Shown piece by piece: positions 1 to 6,355 of a stretch of 8,031 bases of DNA. Position 1 is the stretch's first letter; the number at the start of each line of letters is the position of its first letter. The translations under genes were made by a program, and so were the position numbers. Origin of the DNA: Marine group II euryarchaeote REDSEA-S43_B8 (GTDB taxonomy: Archaea; Thermoplasmatota; Poseidoniia; Poseidoniales; Thalassarchaeaceae); the NCBI GenBank assembly GCA_001629235.1, contig LUSA01000073.1, positions 1 through 8,031 on the forward strand, in the 5' to 3' direction. The notes beneath the pieces are model-generated. The model did not search any database, was not told where the DNA came from, and saw only the letters and a list, made by a program, of their open reading frames with translations.

Positions 1-28
1 GGACTGTAGGTCGCCGAGTCGTCATTTT

Positions 29-34
29 GAGGTG
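29..34 (+). promoter_or_regulatory. Shine-Dalgarno site for rpsL
   Basis: GAGGTG, complementary to the archaeal 16S rRNA 3' end (CACCTC), lies 6 nt before the TTG start of rpsL. Motif and spacing are identical to those in front of rpsG, which supports the unusual TTG start. Confidence 0.8.
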
Positions 35-40
35 TATTAA

Positions 41-481
41 TTGGGACGAGGCCTTTTCTCCGGTTCTAAGATGAAGTCTGATCGTAAGAGATACAGGTGG
101 AAGGAGAGGAAGTTTAGGAATAGGCAGGCTAAGAGAAAACAGGGAGGAGTTCTGAAGCACGACCCCCTAAGAGGAAGCCCCCAAGCCAAGGGGATAGTCA
201 TCGAGAAAGTAGGATTCGAGGCCAAACAACCAAACTCAGCAATTAGGAAGGCAGTGAAAATCAGTCTTATTCGAACTGGAAACCGCCTAACTGCGTTTGC
301 GCCCGGGGATGGGGCAATTTCATTCATCGACGAGCACGATGAAGTTATGGTTGAGGGAATTGGGGGCAGCAAGGGTAGATCCTACGGCGACCTCCCAGGA
401 GTTAGATACAAAGTAATCAAGGTAAATGGGGTATCTCTTGATGAGATGGTCAGAGGAAGAAAGGAGAAGCCAGTACGCTGA
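41..481 (+). CDS. rpsL: 30S ribosomal protein S12, archaeal type (uS12)
   Basis: Small-subunit protein at the decoding centre, needed for tRNA selection accuracy. The 146-residue product matches the usual archaeal length. It begins MGRGLFSGSK, like the conserved archaeal MGxGLF start, has the decoding-loop core KQPNSAIRK near residues 63-71, then FAPGDGAISFIDEHDEV, the PGVRYKVIKVNG block, and ends GRKEKPVR as archaeal S12 proteins do. The start is TTG. The next in-frame ATG (71) would cut off the conserved N-terminus, and a GAGGTG ribosome binding site sits 6 nt before the TTG, so TTG is chosen. It is first in a cluster with S7 and EF-2; the S7 ATG begins 10 nt after its stop, and the S7 ribosome binding site overlaps its stop codon, suggesting coupled translation. 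Identity is very secure; no oddity apart from the start codon. Confidence 0.97.
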   Translation: MGRGLFSGSKMKSDRKRYRWKERKFRNRQAKRKQGGVLKHDPLRGSPQAKGIVIEKVGFEAKQPNSAIRKAVKISLIRTGNRLTAFAPGDGAISFIDEHDEVMVEGIGGSKGRSYGDLPGVRYKVIKVNGVSLDEMVRGRKEKPVR

Positions 482-485
482 GGTG
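480..485 (+). promoter_or_regulatory. Shine-Dalgarno site for rpsG
   Basis: GAGGTG overlaps the rpsL stop codon (TGA at 479-481) and stands 6 nt before the ATG at 492. It selects 492 over the in-frame GTG/ATG-type starts further upstream, which lie inside rpsL. Confidence 0.8.
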
Positions 486-491
486 TTTCTA

Positions 492-1124
492 ATGGAAGAG
501 GATATCGAAATTTCAGAAGCATCCGCTGTCACAGAGGAACCAGAATCTCCAATTGCTGGAATTGGAACTATGGTTTTTGGTAAGTGGGATGCGAGTGAGG
601 TTGTGTGTAGCGATCCGGGCATTTCTAGATACGTGAATCTGAAGATGATAGGAGCGCCACACACAGGAGGACGCCATGCGAACGCATGGTTCGGGAAACA
701 GGATCTCTCAGTAACTGAGAGGTTCATCAACAACCTCATGAGATCCGGAAAGAATAGCGGCAAGAAGCAGTACTGTGCAAAGTCTCTAGACGAAGCCTTC
801 GACAGAATTCACGAAAAGAGCGGAGAAAATCCACTTCAGAAATTCATAGACGCTATTACAGAGGCGGCCCCATGCGAAGAGACCACCAGAGTAAGGATCG
901 GTGCTGTAAGCCAACCAAAGGCCGTCGACTCCTCTCCCAGTAGGAGACTCGATGTTGCATTGAGGAACCTAGCAATAGGTGCCGCATCGGCAACTGTGAA
1001 GAGCAAAAAGTCACTCACAGAGGGGATAATCTCTGAACTTACTAAGGCGGCTGATGGAGACGTCAACTCCTTTGCCGTGGGGAAGAGACACGAGGTAGAG
1101 AGGATAGCTGCATCCGCTCGATAA
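492..1124 (+). CDS. rpsG: 30S ribosomal protein S7, archaeal type (uS7)
   Basis: Head protein of the small subunit that binds the 3' major domain of 16S rRNA and lines the E site. The 210-residue product has an acidic, poorly conserved N-terminal extension of about 25 residues (MEEDIEISEASAV...), as in other archaeal S7 proteins. Then come SRYVNLKMIGAPHTGGRHAN, a VTERFINNLMRSGKNSGKK block that is the S7 signature, TRVRIGAVSQPKAVD, SRRLDVALRNLAIGAA, and the archaeal tail SFAVGKRHEVERIAASAR. The frame is open upstream to 426 inside rpsL, but the ATG at 492 has a GAGGTG site at ideal spacing and gives a family-sized protein. It lies 10 nt after rpsL; 92 nt without a gene follow before EF-2. Confidence 0.96.
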   Translation: MEEDIEISEASAVTEEPESPIAGIGTMVFGKWDASEVVCSDPGISRYVNLKMIGAPHTGGRHANAWFGKQDLSVTERFINNLMRSGKNSGKKQYCAKSLDEAFDRIHEKSGENPLQKFIDAITEAAPCEETTRVRIGAVSQPKAVDSSPSRRLDVALRNLAIGAASATVKSKKSLTEGIISELTKAADGDVNSFAVGKRHEVERIAASAR

Positions 1125-1170
1125 TATCAATCCACGAAACAACTCTGGTTTTCTTCAATTCCACTCAATT

Positions 1171-1180
1171 GTCTTTATGA
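1171..1180 (+). promoter_or_regulatory. fusA: possible TATA box for fusA in the rpsG-fusA gap
   Basis: The 92-nt gap between rpsG and fusA contains CTTTATGA at 1173-1180, embedded in pyrimidine-rich sequence. An archaeal transcript would start about 25 nt downstream (near 1200-1204), leaving a short leader that still includes the Shine-Dalgarno of fusA. This would let EF-2 be transcribed separately from the ribosomal proteins as well as by read-through. It is a single weak A/T motif, so only suggestive. Confidence 0.35.
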
Positions 1181-1206
1181 ACCGTTTTCAGGTCGGAAAT
1201 ATAACT

Positions 1207-1212
1207 AGGTGA
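1207..1212 (+). promoter_or_regulatory. fusA: Shine-Dalgarno site for fusA
   Basis: AGGTGA, fully complementary to TCACCT at the archaeal 16S 3' end, lies 4 nt before the ATG at 1217 (the shared GGTG core ends 5 nt before it). It supports this start. Confidence 0.65.
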
Positions 1213-1216
1213 GGAT

Positions 1217-3424
1217 ATGGGTCGAAAGGAAGACAACATCAAGCGCGCTACTGAGGTTATGCACAACCGTGAAAGAATCCGCAATCTCGCTATAGCTGCC
1301 CACATCGACCATGGAAAGACCACTCTTTCCGACAATCTGATCGCTGGAGCGGGGATGATGTCCGAAGAGCTTGCAGGAAAATCACGAGTATTGGACTTCG
1401 ATGACCAAGAAAGCGCTCGAGGCATCACAATCAATGCTGCTAGCGCATCCATGGTGCACGGAGTAGATGGCGAAGACTATCTGATCAACCTAATTGATAC
1501 CCCAGGTCACGTAGATTTCGGAGGTGACGTTACTAGGGCAATGAGGGCTGTGGATGGCTGTATCATTCTTACCTGCGCTGTAGAGGGAGCAATGCCTCAA
1601 ACGGAGACCGTGGTAAGGCAGGCTCTGAAGGAGAAAGTTCGCCCAGTCCTATTCATAAACAAGGTAGACAGACTTATCAACGAACTACAGGTAACTCCTG
1701 AGGATATGATGGCTAGGTTCCAAAAGCAGATAATCAAGGTAAACGACCTGATTAGGACGTTTGCCCCAGAACAGCACAAGTCCGATTGGCAAGTTGACGT
1801 CGCGAAGGGAACGGTTGCTTTCGGTTCTGCATACCACAACTGGGGGATAACAGTTCCATTTATGCAAAAGACCGGAGTAAACTTTCCTGAGATTTTCGAA
1901 TACTGTAACAACGAGCAACAGAAGGAGCTAGCCAAGAAGGCACCAGTTCACGAAGTTTTACTCGATATGGCAGTAGAAAAACTTCCATCTCCTTTGGTTG
2001 CTCAGGAATATAGGATCCCGAATATCTGGCAGGGCGATCTCGACTCGGAAGTTGGCAAGACCATGGTCAATTGCGACGCGGATGGGCCGCTTTCCCTCAT
2101 GATAACTAAGATTTGGATGGATCCCCATGCAGGCGAGGTAGCAGTCGGAAGAGTGTATTCTGGGACAATAAAGCAAGGAGAGACAGTTTGGGCAAGTGGA
2201 GCCGGCAAAGCCGAGCGCGTTCAGCAGGTCAGTATGATGGTAGGCGGTGACAGGATCCAAGTTCCAGGGGTATCAGCAGGAAACATTGCTGCACTGACCG
2301 GGGTGAGGAGCGCTGCTGCAGGAGTCACAATTACAAGGGACAAGGATGAGACTCCATTCGAGGCAATCAGGCACTACTCAGAACCAGTTGTTACGGTGGC
2401 AATTGAACCAAAATCAATGAAGGATCTTCCCAAATTCATCGGAGCTCTACGAAGTTTGGCCAAATCGGATGCATCCCTATCTGTAGATACCAACCATGAG
2501 ACTGGAGAGGCGCTACTCTCTGGGATGGGGGAGCTTCACCTTGAGATTACTATTTATCGATTAGAGGAGGAACAGGGCATCAAGGTAAATCAGAGTAATC
2601 CGATAGTGGTTTACAGGGAGTCAATAGGGGCCGATAACAAGGGCAGGCCTTTCGAGGGTAAGTCTCCCAATAGACACAACAGATTCTACGTGGAGGTGGA
2701 GCAGCTTCCAGAGAACGTAATCACTGCTTTGAGAGAAGGCGATTTAGGAGACGGACCAGTTAGGAACAAGGATGCCAAGGAGGTCGGCAATAAGTTCGGC
2801 GAACTTGGAATGGATAAGGACCTGATGAGGAAGATATACGCGATAAATGCCACTACAGTCCTCGTCAACGATACGAAGGGTATTCAGAATCTGCATGAAA
2901 CGAGGGAGCTTATCATAGAGGCATTCAACGACGTCTGCAAGAAGGGACCAATTGCCGACGAGCCACTGACAGGAGTCATGGTTAGGCTAGTAGACGCAAA
3001 GTTGCATGAGGATGCAATTCACAGGGGTCCCGCTCAGACTATTCCGGCAGTAAGGAATGCAATAAAAGGCGCCTTACTGAGGGCCGATTCGGTACTCTTC
3101 GAACCAATTCAGAAAATTCGTATCGATGCCCCTTCTGAGTGGGCCGGAGGGATTACCAGGCAGCTAATCACCCGAAGAGGCGTGATTGAAGATATGCCTG
3201 TCGAAAACGATGTTACATGTGTGATTGGTAAAATGCCGGTCGCCGAATCATTCGGATTCTCAAACGACATAAGGGCCGCAACTCAGGGAAGAGCCGTTTG
3301 GAATACTGAGAATGCTGGATATGACCAGGTCCCGCCGGAGCTTTTCCACAAGATAGTCGGCGATATTAGGCAGAGGAAGGGCCTCAAGGAAGAAATTCCA
3401 GGAGAGGCCCAATACACGGACTGA
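1217..3424 (+). CDS. fusA: translation elongation factor 2 (aEF-2)
   Basis: GTPase that drives translocation of tRNA and mRNA on the ribosome. The 735 residues are the normal archaeal length. The G domain shows AHIDHGKTT (P loop, about 28-36), RGIT in switch I (68-71), DTPGHVDFGGDV (94 on) and NKVD (148-151). Domain II and the later domains follow without a break: GELHLEI, SPNRHNRFYVE, and in domain IV LHEDAIHRGPAQTIPAVRNA. His602 in that last block (codon 3020-3022) is the position converted to diphthamide in archaeal and eukaryotic EF-2, which separates it from bacterial EF-G. It closes with IRQRKGL plus a short tail. It is third in the S12-S7-EF-2 cluster. The TGA stop directly touches the stop codon of the opposing isoprenoid gene. 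No sign of damage. Confidence 0.97.
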   Translation: MGRKEDNIKRATEVMHNRERIRNLAIAAHIDHGKTTLSDNLIAGAGMMSEELAGKSRVLDFDDQESARGITINAASASMVHGVDGEDYLINLIDTPGHVDFGGDVTRAMRAVDGCIILTCAVEGAMPQTETVVRQALKEKVRPVLFINKVDRLINELQVTPEDMMARFQKQIIKVNDLIRTFAPEQHKSDWQVDVAKGTVAFGSAYHNWGITVPFMQKTGVNFPEIFEYCNNEQQKELAKKAPVHEVLLDMAVEKLPSPLVAQEYRIPNIWQGDLDSEVGKTMVNCDADGPLSLMITKIWMDPHAGEVAVGRVYSGTIKQGETVWASGAGKAERVQQVSMMVGGDRIQVPGVSAGNIAALTGVRSAAAGVTITRDKDETPFEAIRHYSEPVVTVAIEPKSMKDLPKFIGALRSLAKSDASLSVDTNHETGEALLSGMGELHLEITIYRLEEEQGIKVNQSNPIVVYRESIGADNKGRPFEGKSPNRHNRFYVEVEQLPENVITALREGDLGDGPVRNKDAKEVGNKFGELGMDKDLMRKIYAINATTVLVNDTKGIQNLHETRELIIEAFNDVCKKGPIADEPLTGVMVRLVDAKLHEDAIHRGPAQTIPAVRNAIKGALLRADSVLFEPIQKIRIDAPSEWAGGITRQLITRRGVIEDMPVENDVTCVIGKMPVAESFGFSNDIRAATQGRAVWNTENAGYDQVPPELFHKIVGDIRQRKGLKEEIPGEAQYTD

Positions 3425-3441
3425 TTAGCTTATTCTAATCA
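3422..3441. terminator. inverted repeat over two abutting stop codons, possible transcript end
   Basis: TGATTAG (3422-3428) and CTAATCA (3435-3441) form a perfect 7-bp stem with a 6-nt loop. The left arm holds the fusA stop TGA and, on the other strand, the TAA of the opposing gene. Symmetric placement at a convergent junction would suit a bidirectional end signal, but the stem is short and A/T-rich, without a clear T tract on the + side, so function is uncertain. Confidence 0.3.
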
Positions 3442-5053
3442 ATTGAAAGTCGGTCAACTCTCTCAATACGGATAGAGAAGGTGACTCCTCGAGCTTGTCC
3501 AGGCACTCATGTGCTAGTGAATGGTGATGCATTGCTCTCTTCTTAGCGTAATCTATTGAACCGGAAGCTACCAGTTCCGAAACGGCTCTAGACAAATTCT
3601 CTTCACTACACCGTCCGGATCCGAATACATCATTGAAGTTGGTAAGATCAGAATCACTTTGCAACGCATGAATCGCAATGAGCGTCCTCTTCCCCTGGAC
3701 GATGTCTGATCCAGCTGGTTTACCTAGTGTCTCGGTATCTCCAGTGATGTCAATCAAATCATCCATTAACTGGAAGCATAAACCCAGATTAAGTCCCCAT
3801 TGCGCCATATTGGAAACTTCCTCATCGCTAGCCCCTGCGAGGATTGCCCCAGTTCTGGCACAGGTCTCAAACATAGCACTGGTCTTCCCCGCAATCATGG
3901 CTATGTATTCATCCTCAGTTACCTCCTCTCTGGCTTCGAACTCAATGTCTTCCTGTTGTCCTTCCGCGACCTTCCTTACCATTTCACCAATTGATCTAAT
4001 CAGGTGCCCAAGCAGTTCATCAGGTACATCTTCTGACTCTGCTAGAATCTCGAATCCGACTGCGAGCATGGCGTCTCCAGCATTGATTGCAGTAGCATCA
4101 TCGTACTCAACGTGAACAGCGTCTAACCCCCTCCTAATAGGGTCTTGATCGATAATGTCATCGTGAATCAATGTAAAATTGTGAATAATTTCTATCGATG
4201 CACCCAGCGTGTAGTGGCCATCATTTGCATTTCCCACTGCCTCTCCAACAAGCCTAGGCAGTATGGCTCGCAGCCTCTTTCCTCCTCCCTTGAATAGATG
4301 CGTCATTGCACCATGGAGGTTCTTCTGCTTCATCTTCGATAGACTAGACATAATCTCCCCCTCCACCTTATGCCTATGTCCAGAAAGAGCAGTGATAACA
4401 TCGTTTATGTCACTTGTCATAGAAACAAAATCGCAATCGTTCGGAATTACATAATGTTTCCAAATTAGTCTGAACCAAGGAGCAATCACTTGATCTTGCC
4501 ATTTTCCTTGTCCTTCCATCATCCTCTTGACTTCATCAGGTTCAGCCCAGAGAACCTCTGAAATTTCATTGAGATTATGATTCACAGTCGCATCTGCACG
4601 AACCACCATGATGTGATCAATCTCCCTCTCAATCCAATCCTCGTTCCACCTGCAGGAGTATTCCATCCTTCCAACATGATGGAAAGTCCATTGATCAGTT
4701 TCATTTTGCGGGATTCCTAACTCCTGCCATAGTTTCCTTTTCGCGGCCGTTATGGCTCCCTCTGGACCGTTTTTCTCTGATTCTAGGTCAAGTGGATGAC
4801 TGCAGCAACTATTAGCCCAAACACCTGGAAAAGTAATCTTCTCCGAGGCTCTCTTCTGAACCAGTAGTCTTCCTTCGGAGTCGAATATTAGAACGCTGAA
4901 AGCTCTATGCCTGCTGCCTTCATTTCTGTGGCAGTCTAGTTTTGTCTCCGAACCAATCACTCTGTCCTCTGAATCCACCAATAGGCACATCTCATCCATC
5001 ATCTGTAACTGGGAGGAATCATGACCATCCAGATTAACTCCTCTCGTGGACAT
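3425..5053 (-). CDS. idi: bifunctional type 1 isopentenyl-diphosphate isomerase / short-chain isoprenyl diphosphate synthase fusion
   Basis: One 542-residue protein (from ATG 5053) holding two enzymes. Residues ~20-205 are a type 1 (Nudix) IPP isomerase: RHRAFSV with His49, WANSCCSHP (79-87) with the likely catalytic Cys84, a Nudix-like helix ending KLWQELGIP with Glu111, Tyr132, and EREIDH with Glu142/Glu144. Residues ~212-542 are a trans-isoprenyl diphosphate synthase: GGGKRLRA (256-263), first aspartate-rich motif DDIID (298-302), GKTSAMF (389 on), second motif DDLID (431-435), and GKR (454-456). Phe293, five residues before the first motif, suggests a short product (C15-C20), probably GGPP for archaeal lipids. 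All key residues are present in both halves. The frame is open to a TTG at 5092 overlapping the kinase stop, but the ATG at 5053 has a TATA element ~27 nt upstream, fitting a leaderless start. The gene follows the isopentenyl phosphate kinase. Confidence 0.93.
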   Translation of the reverse strand: MSTRGVNLDGHDSSQLQMMDEMCLLVDSEDRVIGSETKLDCHRNEGSRHRAFSVLIFDSEGRLLVQKRASEKITFPGVWANSCCSHPLDLESEKNGPEGAITAAKRKLWQELGIPQNETDQWTFHHVGRMEYSCRWNEDWIEREIDHIMVVRADATVNHNLNEISEVLWAEPDEVKRMMEGQGKWQDQVIAPWFRLIWKHYVIPNDCDFVSMTSDINDVITALSGHRHKVEGEIMSSLSKMKQKNLHGAMTHLFKGGGKRLRAILPRLVGEAVGNANDGHYTLGASIEIIHNFTLIHDDIIDQDPIRRGLDAVHVEYDDATAINAGDAMLAVGFEILAESEDVPDELLGHLIRSIGEMVRKVAEGQQEDIEFEAREEVTEDEYIAMIAGKTSAMFETCARTGAILAGASDEEVSNMAQWGLNLGLCFQLMDDLIDITGDTETLGKPAGSDIVQGKRTLIAIHALQSDSDLTNFNDVFGSGRCSEENLSRAVSELVASGSIDYAKKRAMHHHSLAHECLDKLEESPSLSVLRELTDFQLIRIS

Positions 5054-5077
5054 ATTGGTCAATCGGAAGGAGACGCG

Positions 5078-5083
5078 TATATG
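5078..5083 (-). promoter_or_regulatory. TATA box for a leaderless idi-prenyl synthase transcript
   Basis: CATATA on the minus strand, inside the last codons of the kinase gene, is centred about 27 nt before the ATG at 5053. That is the spacing expected when transcription starts at the start codon. No Shine-Dalgarno lies between, which agrees with a leaderless start. Promoter activity is inferred. Confidence 0.45.
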
Positions 5084-5088
5084 AAGAC

Positions 5089-5883
5089 TCAATAGGGCAG
5101 AATCTTCGTACCTCTAGTTTCCCCGGTACTCAATAATTCTACGACTCTTTCAGGACATCGTCCATCTAATATCCATACCTCCTCAACATCTGATGCAATT
5201 TTCCTGGCCCTATCTACTTTCAGACCGATTCCGCCAGTAACATCGATTTCCGAGTAATGGGGACCTTCGATCTCCTCTTCTGCCCCCAATCTACTAATCA
5301 AACTAGATCCTTCCTGGTGGGGCGGTCCGCTCAAGACCCCCTCTGCATCTCCAATGAGGAAAATACAGTGTGATACCTCCAATTCTCTGGAAAGCCTCAC
5401 CATCAAATCATCCCCGGAAAGTATTCCGAACTCCAACCGATCATTTGTATTCACAACATCTCCGAAGGTAATGGGGATGGGTGTCTCAACCACTCTTTCG
5501 AAATTTGCAATGTCACCTTGGAAATCCGATCCAGTACCAATCGCCCATTCCGAGGGAGGCAGACCCTCAGATTCTAATTCTGAGTCTGCAAGCTTATCAA
5601 TCACCAATCCATTCAACTCTCTCATATCCGAACGTATTTCATCTACAATCATTCGCTGCTCTTCAGCAATCTTCTGATCCACTCCTTCAGATATTGACCA
5701 TTCCTTTGCTAGTAAATGGCCGAAAGATCCCGCACCATGAACTATGACTATGGGCACACCCATCTCAACGACTGAGGATATTGAATCGGCGACCCTTTCC
5801 ATAGAATCAGAATCAAACTTCTTCATTGAACCCTTGTCAGTAATCAGGCCCCCGCCCAGTTTTATTACAACCCTTGATGCCAT
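5089..5883 (-). CDS. ipk: isopentenyl phosphate kinase
   Basis: Amino acid kinase family enzyme that phosphorylates isopentenyl phosphate with ATP to give IPP, the last step of the archaeal modified mevalonate route. From ATG 5883 the 264-residue product starts MASRVVIKLGGG and shows the family order: KLGGGLITDKGS (8-19), HGAGSFGH (49-56) whose final His56 is the residue that marks IPKs within the superfamily, FGDVV (140-144), ILSGDDL (154-160), GDAEGVL (178-184), TGGIGLKV (216-223) and a closing GTKI. The first glycine motif ends in Gly where IPKs usually have Ser; this is probably tolerated. The frame continues up to a TTG at 5925, but that adds 14 non-conserved residues, and an A/T-rich promoter-like stretch lies within them. 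The isomerase-synthase gene follows 35 nt downstream and uses its product. Confidence 0.94.
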   Translation of the reverse strand: MASRVVIKLGGGLITDKGSMKKFDSDSMERVADSISSVVEMGVPIVIVHGAGSFGHLLAKEWSISEGVDQKIAEEQRMIVDEIRSDMRELNGLVIDKLADSELESEGLPPSEWAIGTGSDFQGDIANFERVVETPIPITFGDVVNTNDRLEFGILSGDDLMVRLSRELEVSHCIFLIGDAEGVLSGPPHQEGSSLISRLGAEEEIEGPHYSEIDVTGGIGLKVDRARKIASDVEEVWILDGRCPERVVELLSTGETRGTKILPY

Positions 5884-5908
5884 TGACGATTGAATGTGGG
5901 GGGACTCG

Positions 5909-5922
5909 TATTCTAATATTTT
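5909..5922. promoter_or_regulatory. shared A/T-rich core of a divergent promoter (ipk / zinc-ribbon gene)
   Basis: The stretch TATTCTAATATTTT lies between the minus-strand ipk start (ATG 5883) and the plus-strand start at 5950. Read on the minus strand it gives AATATTAGAATA, ending about 26 nt before the ipk ATG. Read on the plus strand its TAATATTTT is centred about 32 nt before the ATG at 5950. Both distances suit archaeal TATA boxes with very short or no leaders, and neither gene has a Shine-Dalgarno. Confidence 0.45.
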
Positions 5923-5949
5923 CAAGTCAATACATACAGTTTAACCCTA

Positions 5950-6355
5950 ATGCTCTATCCAATTGTTGTGGTCGACACATCCGAACTTGAAAGGTTTCAG
6001 AGATGGCTACAATCTGAATTAGCCAATGCATCTCTTATCGACGACAAGGATGACAGAGGACGTCGAACCCTCCAAATTGAGCTCGCTATTTCCGAGGTTG
6101 TTAGATACAGAGAGATTCTAAGCAGTCTAGATCAATCTCATGCATCTCCTCGCTATTTCCGAGGTTGTTAGATACAGGGAGATTCTAAGCAGCCTAGATC
6201 AATCTCATGCTTCTCCATTCGTTCAGAGGGAGGAATCAGTACGCGTACAGAATAACTCTGAAGTGAAACCAGTTACCAAATCCGGAGTATGCCACTCTTG
6301 CGGGGCTGAGAAACTGAGTGATTTGCAATTCTGCCCCGTTTGTGGTGAGTTCTGA
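5950..6355 (+). pseudogene. small zinc-ribbon protein, frame broken by a 67-bp tandem duplication
   Basis: I do not recognise a named family. The first part (from ATG 5950) starts MLYPIVVVDTSELERF, has a charged helical stretch, and reads into the first repeat copy before a shifted tail and stop at 6171. A second open stretch (about 6140-6355) carries the second copy, then a linker and a C-terminal zinc ribbon, CHSCG...CPVCGEF, with two CxxC pairs. Removing one 67-bp copy from the 406-bp span leaves 339 bp, exactly 113 codons, and gives one continuous 112-residue protein: helical N-terminal part, linker, zinc ribbon. That is surely the ancestral form. The break may be a real mutation, or an assembly join of two alleles. 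The stop touches the stop of kptA. A role is not apparent; such ribbons often bind nucleic acid or proteins. Confidence 0.75.
6082..6215 (+). repeat. 67-bp direct tandem repeat, two copies
   Basis: Copy one is 6082-6148 and copy two 6149-6215, head to tail with no spacer. They match at 64 of 67 positions; the differences are A6111/G6178, T6126/C6193 and A6144/T6211. In the protein frame each is a third-codon position and synonymous (Arg AGA/AGG, Ser AGT/AGC, Ala GCA/GCT). Since 67 is not a multiple of three, the repeat shifts the frame of the host gene. Confidence 0.97.

Noticed and set aside
1..40. Possible end of an upstream gene, such as a NusA-like protein that often precedes rpsL in archaea.
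   Set aside because: Two frames are open over these 40 bases (one ending with TAA at 38-40, another at 72-74). Neither tail is long or distinctive enough to identify.
426..491. Longer S7 starting inside rpsL.
   Set aside because: The added residues are not S7-like and overlap rpsL, while the ATG at 492 has an ideal Shine-Dalgarno.
3678..4115. 145-codon open frame on the plus strand opposite the prenyl synthase domain.
   Set aside because: It is a low-complexity, Ser/Pro-rich shadow of a strongly conserved gene on the other strand.
6140..6355. Independent small gene starting MHLLAISEV with a zinc ribbon.
   Set aside because: Its start lies in the repeat and is an accident of the frame shift; removing one repeat copy fuses it to the upstream part as one protein.
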